DNA of 64,000 nt. Source: Diplonema papillatum. Taxonomy: Eukaryota; Euglenozoa; Diplonemea; Diplonemida; Diplonemidae. Shown one piece after another: positions 55,133 to 64,000 of this stretch; the stretch's first letter is position 1, and every line of letters begins with the position of its first letter. The stretch spans positions 540,026 through 604,025 of the forward strand of contig JAPJBO010000026.1 in the NCBI GenBank assembly GCA_030068145.1, read 5' to 3'. The notes under the pieces are model-generated. The model saw only the letters and a program-made list of their open reading frames with translations, had not been told where the DNA came from and did not search any database. Both the position numbers and the translations under genes were made by a program.

Positions 55133-56379
55133 GTCCATGTCTGCCACCATGTTATGACTCGGCACGAGGTGTGTTCGGACGTCCGCCTTCTGCAGATGCG
55201 CGCACAGTCCGACAAGGAGATGGTTCTCGGCCAAGTGGGGGGACGCCAGCTTGCTGCACCGGCTTTTTGCGGTGCTATTGTCATGGAAAGCCTCCATCCT
55301 GACCCAACCAACCGAAATCTCTCTCGCGACGCGCAGACCGATAGCCGCTGCTACGAGTACTCGGCCGTATGGGCGTTGGCGGGGCCAGCTGCGTCAGTTT
55401 ATCTGCCCAAGTCCACCGCTCTCGAGCGAGAACCACGCTCTTGTTGGTCCAGCACCGCGAAGGCACCTCCCTCATCGGAAGCATCCGCCCAGATATGCAA
55501 ATCTCTCGTGGGGTGACCGACTTGGCGGGGATTGCGTTCGCGAAGCCACTTTTTACCCGCGTTGACCTCCTCCAGCAGCTTCTGCGAGGGCGCGACCAGA
55601 GTGTCCCAGTCCTTGTTGGTTACGCACCTTCGACTTATCTGCCTGTTGGCTCTGAGCAGCCTTGGATACGCAGCCGCCGGACTTCTCATTACATAAAGAG
55701 CCCACCGCAGGCAACCAATGAATTGGGCCAAACCCCTGAACGAAGTGATCTTTTCTGGCGTTTCTTGACCTGCTACAGCATCTGCCCACTGACGCGGGAC
55801 AGCGAGCGTCTTCTCTTCGAGATTTAGCTGAAAGACTCCTGTCGAAGATGGGATAGTAACCTTATCCTCCCTTATCTGGATATTTGCATCTGCAATGGCT
55901 TTTCTCAGCCGCTTCTCTTTTTCACGCACATCCTCTTCGGTCGAACCGCCCAGCCCAATATCGTCGTATACTGCGAGACTACTGTCTGAAACACCGGCAA
56001 GACGCCTAACTCAAGGGTTGACAGCTGCGCAGCGGTGGGGGCGCGGGATATACCTGGCACCGCGACAGTGAATACATAGTACTCGCCACCCCTTGCCCTG
56101 AAACCGAGAGACTCGGATAGGGCCTGTGTGTGACACTGGTAACTGATAAAAATATACCAGTAAGTCCAGAACCATGAAGAAAGAGAACTCTATTACAAAT
56201 GACTCTATGTCTCTAAGCGACGGGGTCTTTGGCGATAGCACCCGTGCAGTGCGCAGGTCGAAGGGCCGACCATCAATCAGCAGTCGAGTCTCGCTCTTGC
56301 CCTTTTTCGCCACTTTAAAAACTCGTAGCGTGATCCTCGGCCTTCGCTCTGCAAGTCGCACGATGCCGCACTTCAGCAT
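55133..56379 (-). pseudogene. DIRS/Ty3-like pol remnant: reverse transcriptase and RNase H
   Basis: On the minus strand: an RT opening LRVFKVAKKGKSETRLLIDG, then DLLVYFYQLPVS. After a frameshift comes AVYDDIGLGGSTEEDV (Y-D-D box at 55960-55968). The connection region ITSFRGLAQFIGCLRWALYV follows, then the RNase H start HIWADASDEGGAFAV (near 55490). A further frame holds FHDNSTAKSRCSKLASPHLA and, after a stop, HNMVADM (near 55150). The order and the D-N...H-N-x-V-A-D ending fit DIRS or Ty3-type elements. At least two frame changes make it dead. A LINE piece interrupts it at 56380. Confidence 0.75.
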
Positions 56380-57735
56380 GTCAACAGTGTGCAGGGCATG
56401 ATGGTCCAGATCACCCTGGAGAGGCAGAGGAGGGACAAGAAGCCGGTGCAGCGGGAAAACGACGATCGTGGGCTTGCATATCCTTGGGAGTGGGCGCCGC
56501 AGGAGACGGAAGTGATCCAGAATTCACTGGCGGAATACATGCCCAAAAACTGGAAGCATGGAAGGGCGATATACTTAGCGCTGGCGCATTGGCTGGCGAG
56601 TCTGCGTTGGGCCAAGAGCGAGGAAGAGATGGCGGTGACGGTCATAGAACTCGCCGTCGACTTTGAAGTCGAATCCGGAATGGACCTGCCGCGAGGCGGA
56701 CAGAAGGCGGTTGGGCCGGAAGACGCAGAGGGCGGTGAGGAGGACGCAGGCCAGAAAGGGGAAGCGCATGGAGGAGCTGCGCTCGCGGGAAAAATGAGGA
56801 CGCTGTTGGGGATGCTCAAGACGCTCCAAGGAACCCACGATGGGGAGCTTTTGCCGGCAAGAAAGAAATCAATAGGTTGGCTTCGGCGGCTCGGCGCGTC
56901 AGGACGGTGGACGGAGGGTCTGGAGAGGCGCTGCATCCTGGGCAGGGATACCCTGCAAGCGCTGCGAGGGCTCGAGGTGTCGGCAGGAGAGTACACGAAG
57001 GCAGAACACGGAAAGGTACAAGCAGAGCGCAGGGAAGACGGGGAGAGACTAGGAAAATCCGATTTCAAAAACTGGTACCCATCGGACGAGGAAAGGGGGC
57101 GACGGGCCCAGAAGTGGTTCACCTTAGCGGAACAGGAGAATCAGGCGGGACGAGGAGGGAGGAGCTCGAAGAGGAACACCACCCAGGGCAAGGAAGTGTC
57201 ACGAGGCGCGCCGGAGGCAGGGGCGCGAACCAGGATACGAAGGCGGAACAGCGCGCACGAGGACGACCGGCTCTGAAGAGGCCCGCGCCGCAAGCGGCGC
57301 GGGCAGCACGGAGTGCCAAGCAACGTAAGAAGGAAGACGAGGTGACTCAGATAGCACAGCAGGACGCCCGAGCCGAGGCGGCCGACGGACCACAGAGGCG
57401 AAAGGCAGAACAGGAAAGGCAGGCGCGGTCGGTACGAGAAGCGGCAATCACGGATAAGGCAACGAGTACAGAGCAGGCGTCGCACAGAAGAGCAGTTAAG
57501 CGGCCCGCGTCGCAGGTGGCACAACCGGAAAAGCCCGTGCGGCAGGGAGTGGAGACGAGTGATGCAAGACGAAGGGGAAGCGCGAAGCGACCAGCCCGGA
57601 CGGACCAACAAGACGCAAGACCAGGCGACCAAGAGAAGGAAGGGGACGCGACCCAGAGACCCGGGCTAAGTAGCTTGGAACTAGTGTGATGGACCTTTCT
57701 TCGGAGGGGCTCACGCACTCAAAGATCGACTTATA
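56380..57735 (+). mobile_element. LINE family-4 fragment inserted in pol, with 23-bp target duplication
   Basis: 1,356 bp flanked by cgcacgatgccgcacttcag plus cat (56357-56379 and 57736-57758). It encodes only the post-RT part: ALAHWLASLRWAKSEEEMAV and VIELAVDFEVESGMDLP, a linker, and a tail rich in Arg, Lys and Gln (RGRPALKRPAPQAARAARSA). Two overlapping frames (56389-57276, 56877-57689) suggest one frameshift near 57260. There is no poly(A) tail. A piece of the same tail is at 19085-19390. Confidence 0.85.
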
Positions 57736-58110
57736 CGCACGATGCCGCACTTCAGCATCGCGCTGAGGTCGCCTTGCGTAATATCCAGGCTGGGTAGCGC
57801 CTGATACCTCTCAGCAGCAGTTCCTGTGTGCATTGCCGCAACGTGGACACCTCTGTGTCGGTCAGACCTTGCTCGATCACTGCATAGTTTGCCCTCGTGT
57901 TCGGCAAAGTGTCCAGAGGTCCGTCGGCCGTCTGGAGAATCGGTCTTGGCAGAGACCTCATGTATGAGCGCGTAGACAGCGCGCCCCGAACTGCTTCAGA
58001 TGACCGGACCTTCGCTTTAACATCGGGCCGTGCCTCGACGACAAAGCTCTTGACGCGCTCCTTTCTGTCGTCTCTTCCGATTTCTCACCGAGGTCGCCCT
58101 GCATAGCGGC
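57736..58110 (-). pseudogene. DIRS/Ty3-like pol remnant, upstream part
   Basis: It continues the pol frame across the LINE insertion: ERYQALPSLDITQGDLSAML runs directly into KCGIVRLAERRPR at 56379. Further upstream, in another frame, are RSLPRPILQTADGPLDTLPN and NYAVIEQGLTDTEVSTLRQC. Sequence beyond 58110 is not recognisable. Confidence 0.7.
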
Positions 58111-58284
58111 TTCTGCCCAGGCAAGCACTTTCAGTGTTATCTTTCTGGCGTTGACTTTGAAGATTTTACTGACCTGCGGGTCAGTGGCGCAAAAACCGGA
58201 AAGGGAGAAGGTGTGGTTGGGTGTTCACCTATATTGTTGGGAGACTAAGACCAAGCAAAAAAAGACTGCGTGTTTTTTCTCACC

Positions 58285-58381
58285 AAAAAAAATATGTAAA
58301 TATTAAGCGAGGGGGGGGGGGGGGGGGGTCAGCGCTCTTGTTAAGGATCAGCCACTTTGGCCGGATGGCCGGATAAACCAG

Positions 58382-58422
<41 letters not shown>

Positions 58423-58640
58423 TACAGTGCAGTTGCCTTGGAGGCTGGGTGGTCAAATTCTCTAAGGTGAAATGGTCAAAATTCCCTGCCAAAAGTGGGC
58501 CCAGAAAAATTTTCCAAAGTGTGGTATTTAGGGTATTTGGGGCAAAAAAAAATTTTTTTTCTGACCGCCCACCGTGGTGACCACCTTAGAGTGTGACAGG
58601 TAGCGTCTCCCCCCTCCACAGTGAAAATAGCCTGAGGGGG
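58285..58640. repeat. Dispersed repeat with C run (pair with 54090-54440)
   Basis: It begins with inverted ttaatatttacat (see 47695) and a G run, then about 38 C at 58383-58420, then the shared block to aaaatagcctga. Together with the 54-kb copy this shows homopolymer runs at the same place in the family. Confidence 0.8.
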
Positions 58641-59270
58641 GAAAATCTTAGTTTCGTGTTCAGGGGGGGGGGAGGGAGGGGGGTCAGCCGGCTGATGGAT
58701 GGATGGATGGTTCTTAACAAGATGCCTGGGGGGTTGAGTTGGGAAAACACGTTCCCCTTCCCCGCGTTCTGCGTGTGGGGTTACCACCGGGCAACAGCCG
58801 CAGATACGTCCTTCACCCTTGGCTCACTTTCGGGAGGTGTCGCTGCTCACCTACCAGTGTGTTCCTGGTTGTTGCCCTAGATTGCGCACATCAGTGTGTT
58901 CGGAGCATTATCAATGGGAAGGATCGACTAGGAAAGAGCTGATTGCATCTTGTAGATTCGCTGCAGTTGGTCACAGGGGGCCCCTCATGTGGTTCACGTG
59001 AACACCAGCATCCTTTGCTTTGGAGCTAAAGTCCGGCGGGGCAATTGCGGGTGTGACCACACCCGAAAGTAGGGTATGCTACACCGGAGAAGATATGGGA
59101 ATGCACCCCGGCCTTCTGCTTTTTGCGCCTACAACTTGCAGCTTGAGATAGATGGAAAGAGCCCAAATTGTACCGTATGCGGATGCAAACCGACAGTGCA
59201 AATTACGGCAGACCGCGAATTTGCACCGACGGCAATATCTTTGGCCTACAATAGCGCACTTAGTAGTGCT
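58641..59270. other. No gene supported
   Basis: gattgcgcacatcagtgtgt at 58881 also occurs at 47434 near the eIF3h leader. Otherwise it is unassigned. Confidence 0.3.
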
Positions 59271-59440
59271 GACGAGACTTGGTAAATGAGAAAGGGGGCT
59301 GCGGACGAAGGAGACATATTGCAAAGACTCAGAATGTTCCTCGCCGTTTTGCAACGGTAGTTCGGAAGGGACTTCAGGGTTCTCGTGCGGCAGTTTCTCA
59401 ACCTCTTCCGTAAACTCGAGCACGCGTTCAAACTATTCTG
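59271..59440 (-). CDS. Possible exon, unidentified
   Basis: The minus frame RVLEFTEEVEKLPHENPEVP then LPLQNGEEHSESLQYVSFVR is acidic and protein-like, and follows a possible acceptor (ttggcag or gaatag, near 59430). There is no family and no supported end. Confidence 0.2.
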
Positions 59441-59929
59441 CCAAACCGTCTAACCATCCGCGAGTTCATTGACGTCGAGGCTCGAGCCCAGTGGCTTGTA
59501 TAGTCCTACCTACTTCTCCGCTGGGTTTTCCTAGCATAACTTAGTTGAGCACGTGCGTAGTTCGTGCGGGGAAGTACCCGGTGCGGCCTTTTTCTAGACT
59601 GTGGTGCAAAGGTGACACGTGCATAAAACAGGCATGTAAACGGATCCCCACGTCCTCTTCCAGGTGCAGGCCTCGGCGAGGAACAACATGAGGCAGCAGC
59701 TGTTGACAGGTTGTGAATCCCGCTTTTCCGGTTTCCTTGTTGTTAACGACCAACTCGGGAAAGCCTTTTACCCTGCCCTACGTGCGACCCATCGAATTAG
59801 GTCCGGAGCCGAAACCCAGAGACAACACTGGTGATTACGCAAACCCCCTCTTTTGAGCGTAAATCTTACAATCCCCTGCAACACACAAGCCAGCAGAGAA
59901 AAAGCATACTGAAATCAGCTTGTCGGCCA

Positions 59930-60627
59930 GCTTCAGGTCTGTGTAGTCGGACAACATTTCGACGTACTTTCGATGGCCTTCTTTTGCCCGTGGCTTCCCC
60001 CGATTTGCCCTTTCCTGTAAGGTATCTGAGGATCGCAGATTTGGACCGATCCCGCCACGGTAAGAGGGTTGTGTGCCAAAAAAGCTGTCTTGAAAGCAAT
60101 GGCTTTTGACTCACAGCAGGGACTCAGCCGAATTCGACTTTCCCCTGGTTGCTCTCTGACCAGGAGGATAGCCAGAGTGGCATCTTTAGGCTGGTCTTGA
60201 CGAAAAAAGGTCAAAACTCAAAAGCCGGTGGTTGCGCGTAATTTAGATCGTCGCAGAAGACCAGTAAACGGCGCAGCGGGAAGTTTCTGTGGTCAGGGGC
60301 TGGATCTTCACCTTTTGCAAGCCTCTGGAACCCGTGAAGTCGGTGTTTGCTCTTCTCGCAGGAGCCAGTTCGCGGAAACGGGAAGTCGTGCAACGGATTC
60401 TTTGAATTTGTTGAGAAAAGAACGCTGAAAGGAAACGGCGTTGGCTGAAGCGCGAGCTCACGAAAAGCCTCCGGTATCATTCGGACCTGGTCAACACGAG
60501 GAGAGATCGAGAGGGCGAAAACCAGTGCAAAACAAAGTGCCAAGAGGGGAAGGTCAGCAAACAGCTGGCTGACCATGAGGTAAGCCACTGTACAACCAAT
60601 CGAGCGCTGCCAAGTGAGTTTCGTCAT
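59930..60627 (-). CDS. Hypothetical membrane or secreted protein, frameshifted
   Basis: From ATG 60627 the frame reads MTKLTWQRSIGCTVAYLMVS then a long hydrophobic helix (LLALCFALVFALSI), then a soluble domain with RLLVFCDDLNYAQPPAFEF and a stop at 60211. The next frame, one base over at a T run, continues QPKDATLAILLVREQPGESR and CCESKAIAFKTAFLAHNPLT. A single-base slip at the T run would join them into about 230 residues. The hydrophobic start suggests the secretory pathway. The family is not recognised. Confidence 0.35.
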
Positions 60628-62090
60628 TTGAGGTTAGAAGGAAAAGGATATGTGGCAATGGTTTGCATTAGGCCCCAATTAGTCATGCAGGTAAGGCGTA
60701 ATCGAGCACAAGCCGTTTTCAGAGGGGTGGGGGAAGTTGCTCGGGTTAAAACAGTCATGCACTACGTTGCGGTAGGCGTTTGCCAACGTTGGCACCTACC
60801 AAATCTGCAAACGCAAAAGCAAACGTTTGCGCAAACACTTGCACGTTTGCGGCCGCACTGGCCCGAAAAAAAGGTTGTCATGACTGACCGGTCTGGCCGG
60901 TCAGTGTTAGGTAACCTTGCGGTCATCGACCGCAACATTGCTGGCAATGCCCGGTACCTGTGACAGATTGCAAGGTAAAACACGAGCTAGGAAAACTCCC
61001 GACGTACCTTCGAGCCGCACGAAAGCACAAGGCCTATCAGTTCGACACCGACCCGCGACCCGATGGCTGCAGATGGTGCGGCCCTCGACTGTCCCGGTCG
61101 GTGCTACTTGCTGTCTTGTGGCAGTTCAACCCGCGTGCTGTTTGCTGTTTGGTGCGTGCCTTGTTTCGAAGGTTGCTGCTACGCTTCAGGTGGGTGTGCC
61201 AGGATAGCTGGCGAGATCTGAAGCGCTTGGCAGGGATGCATCCTCGTGCGTTTTGTGAGAGGGCTTGGTGGGGGAGTGCAAGACAGATGGTACGTTCAGC
61301 GGAACGTGCACCTGTTTTTCGAGTAGCGCTTTTTTCAGAGCATTGTGCGCGGGCAGGCGCTACCACGTGGGAAAAAAAACCGAGAGTGTTTGTAGGGTCT
61401 AAATTGGATTCTGATGGCTGCAATGGCCTCGAATGCCTCCAAATAGTCAAATTTCCTGATTTTTTTTTTTTTTGAAAGGGTCCCCTTCAGGACCTTATGC
61501 AGCCCATTTTCTCCTTCAGACTAGACACCAAGCCCATTTTCTCTGGTGAGTCTTAATGCAGGGGGGTCCGGGGGGCACCGCCCCCCGGGAGACGGTACGG
61601 TACATGGCACTTCAGATTCTGTCTTGTTCGGAACCTGTAACAGAAACTGATGGCTGGTAACAGGCCTCTGGAAATCTTGTAGATAGTTTATGGGGCACCG
61701 CCCCCTGGGAGACGGTATGGTACATGGTGCCTCAGAATCTGATGTCCTGGCTAAGGCAGGACCTTCTGCAGCCAGTGTTCTCCTTCTGCAGCCTCCGACT
61801 ATGGAAGGTTTTGTCGAAACGCACCCCGCGCGGCGTTCAGGACTGTTGAACTCTAGACTGCCACCGCAACCCCTCGGACACATCAAGTTCATCTTCACAC
61901 TCACCTTTGAGCTCATCGTCCAGAAATTCTACCAACAACGGGCACAAAAGTGCCAACAGCGGACTGGCCATTAGTACATCCAGTAGCAGAAAGTCTTGTG
62001 GCAAAAGTTTTTTTTTTCTGAAAAGTGTGGCTCACACAAACGGTGGACTGTCGTGGCCTGCCCGGACTGAGCATCAGGGGTAGGGATCGC
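60628..62090. other. No gene supported; G/C-run motif
   Basis: Plus frames at 60628-60963 and 60960-61475 are open, but no domain is seen; 60785-60855 has repeated gcaaacgtttgc motifs. 61555-61610 and 61690-61725 carry two copies of ggggcaccgccccc..ggagacggta(c/t)ggtaca, related to 6220. Confidence 0.3.
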
Positions 62091-62190
62091 GTAGCACGCC
62101 AGACTGAGCAAAAAGGTCCGGGTTACACAAACGCCAGCCTGAGCAAACGGTTCCTCTAGACTCGCAAAGGGTGTGGCGTAACACCCGTGT
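62090..62190 (+). repeat. Partial copy of the 36-bp repeat flank
   Basis: Two units (cagactgagcaaaaaggtcc, gcctgagcaaacggt) are followed by cctctagactcgcaaagggt and acacccgtgta, matching 20505-20570. Confidence 0.75.
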
Positions 62191-63240
62191 ACTCGCTAAA
62201 ATAGTGAAGTGGTGAAGTGGCGGTTAGGCGATGTATGCACTCTCGCGTCACGGCTTTCCTCCCAACCTGTCCGGGTGGGTGACTGGACCTCAGGCTGAAG
62301 GAATTCCTCCACAGCTTTTTGCAGCTCATTTCTTCAGGAAAGCTGGAGCACAGACTGGGACCTTGGGATCAGTTTTGCCCAGTCAGCAGGTCGGAACATG
62401 GGGACAGCAAAAAAAACGCAAAAATGTGAGTTGGCACAACGTACTGACGCAATGTACTGGAGCTTCAAGCAGCTGTATCGAGGGCGTGTTTGCATTGGTT
62501 ATTCGGACTTCGTTCTACAATTTTCGTAAAGTTGTTAAACTACTTAACTACGCAGCGCGGGAGTATCTCGGAGATGCGTGTGCCCGGACAACAAATTCAA
62601 AGACGGGATCTCCCTGTGTGGCCAAAGGAGAGCACGAGCCCAACACAACGATGCAAGTAAAGCACTGCTTATCAAACATTCACTGCATGACGAATCTCCT
62701 TCGAGTAAGGAAGCTTGACGTACTTGCCGTTCTGTTTGTATTTGAATAATGAGAGTAGGGTCGGGCTGGTTTTAGTCACTGCGAGGCAGGGTTTCCTGCA
62801 TTCACACCGCAGCAAAAAAGTGTCTAAATGTGAGCATTGCTGATGTGAGTACTTCCATGTGGAGCAGCAAGTGAAACGTGGTGACAAACCAGTCACTTTG
62901 ACGCGCTGAGCCGTTGCTAAGTAAGTATTGCAGGATATGCGTTTAATGAGAGAACAAAAAGAGCTCGACAAAAGAACGAAATAAGGCTACGATTGATTGG
63001 AAAAGGGCTATTTGCATCTAGATTTCAGGTCTGGAGGCCCGAGGACACTTTTCCGGTCGAAAATGGGGAGAGGATTATTACTATCGCGGAATTTTTTCCC
63101 GCAAATTTGGCTCAGAGGTGGGTAGGTCCCTCCCCCCCCCCCCCCAGATATTGGTGGTGAACCCACTCACATACTGAGAGTAGCTGGGCCCAGCTTTCGA
63201 CTCCAAAAGCTATTTCTCATTGTGCCCGGCAGCTCAAAAC
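62191..63240. other. Open frame without recognisable product
   Basis: The plus frame 62231-62749 (172 codons) is the longest; its composition is ordinary but shows no motif. A C run at 63131-63145 precedes the next repeat. Confidence 0.25.
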
Positions 63241-63244
63241 CCGA

Positions 63245-63630
63245 GCTTCGGGTTGAAATATTGGTCCTGGCGGACGGAGTATCCGACGGAGTATTCGAGC
63301 TAGCGGACGGTAGCGGACGGAGTTTCCGAGCTACCGGACGGTGGCGGACGGAGTATCCGAGCGAGCGGACGGTGGCGGACGGAGTATCCGAGCTAGCGGA
63401 CGGAGTATCCGAGCGAGCGGACGGTAGCGGACGCAGTATCCGAGCTAGCGGACGGTGGCGGACGGAGTATCCGAGCTAGCGGACGGTAGCGGACGGAGTT
63501 TCCGAGCTAGCGGACGGTAGCGGACGGAGTATCCGAGCTAGCGGACGGTAGCGGACGGAGTTTCCGAGCTAGCGGACGGTGGCGGACGGAGTATCCGAGC
63601 GAGCGGACGGTGGCGGACGGAGTATCGAAA
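63245..63630 (+). repeat. 31-bp tandem repeat
   Basis: Units gcggacggtagcggacggag followed by tatccgagcta, with short forms; about 12 copies, some lacking the inner gcggacggt. Confidence 0.95.
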
Positions 63631-63742
63631 AACTTGAATTTTTGCGATTCATCGAGGGAATTCCACAAGGCATTACGAACGAACTTCAGGTTCCTTTGGG
63701 CTGGCTGGCGGGGAAAATCTTTTTAAAAGCTATTTCTCTACC

Positions 63743-64000
63743 ATGTCGTCGCCGCTGCCGCAGGGGGATCGCTATGAGGCGAGGTTTCCCGCCCGTCTCA
63801 GGGCTTCGTGGGTGGCCCGGTTCAAGAGCGAGCCGGCAGAGAAGATGCGGCTGACGAGGCATCGGCTGGAGAAGTTCGGGGAGGAACACTTCGGTCCTCT
63901 TGACGATAAGACCGTGGAGAAGGCGAGGGCCGTGACGGCCGACGTCCTGGCTGTTCCGGCGGCGAGTCTGGAAGAGCTCGATCTTGGGCGCCTGCTCGCG
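63743..64000 (+). CDS. 5' end of an unidentified ORF running off the window
   Basis: From ATG 63743 the frame is open for 86 codons to the last base: MSSPLPQGDRYEARFPARLR then MRLTRHRLEKFGEEHFGPLD and ARAVTADVLAVPAASLEELD. It is GC-rich with strong third-position G/C, unlike its flanks but like the LINE ORFs. It could be a host gene or the start of a retroelement ORF. Confidence 0.45.
   Translation, partial: MSSPLPQGDRYEARFPARLRASWVARFKSEPAEKMRLTRHRLEKFGEEHFGPLDDKTVEKARAVTADVLAVPAASLEELDLGRLLA

Overview
This is nuclear DNA of a repeat-rich eukaryote. Three conserved host genes can be recognised, all on the minus strand and all with canonical GT-AG introns, two of them longer than 9.9 kb. The rest is mostly transposable elements, their wreckage and tandem repeats. 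There are no operons, bacterial signals or CRISPR arrays. The gene structure and the load of APE-type LINEs suggest a large-genome protist or alga, for example a chromerid or other alveolate; that is inference and no species is claimed.

Host genes. (1) About 9183-7033: a CPA1-type Na+/H+ exchanger, two exons visible, 3' end not located. (2) 30652-16895: a Rab-GAP TBC-domain protein of three exons (240+48+169 codons, all phase 0) with both catalytic fingers; its second intron is about 12.0 kb and holds a 4.9-kb LINE. (3) 47390-36504: translation factor eIF3 subunit h, two phase-0 exons (66+241 codons) separated by a 9.96-kb intron full of LINE pieces. Short exon-like pieces of unidentified genes lie at 5080-5601, 9406-9539, 10525-10628, 11773-12926, 33206-33442 and 59930-60627. 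A plus-strand frame runs off the right edge from 63743.

Mobile DNA. An apparently intact DNA transposon with roughly 390-bp inverted repeats and a DDE/D-like transposase fills 47824-50811, just upstream of eIF3h. At least four LINE families occur: one long ORF (23596-28491), one decayed copy with its RT core deleted (40986-44775) embedded in a head-to-tail stack of 5'-truncated tails (40198-45745), one Cys/His-rich tail on the minus strand (45960-46640), and one fragment (56380-57735) inserted with a 23-bp target duplication into a DIRS/Ty3-like pol remnant. Non-autonomous inverted-repeat elements lie at 2966-4157 with an opposite-orientation relative at 38748-39955, at 13878-14436 and at 15890-16885. 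One insertion at 52506-54651 has a 9-bp target duplication and a matching empty site at 1162-1170.

Tandem repeats with periods of 10, 21, 31, 36, 41 and 48 bp are scattered throughout. The most informative rearrangement is an inversion of about 2.16 kb (38039-40198) inside the eIF3h intron: turning it back restores both a satellite array and a LINE tail at base level. Three LINE families share a C-terminal Cys/His array and an ELAVDFE block that I cannot match to a named domain. No rRNA, tRNA or snRNA gene was recognised by eye.
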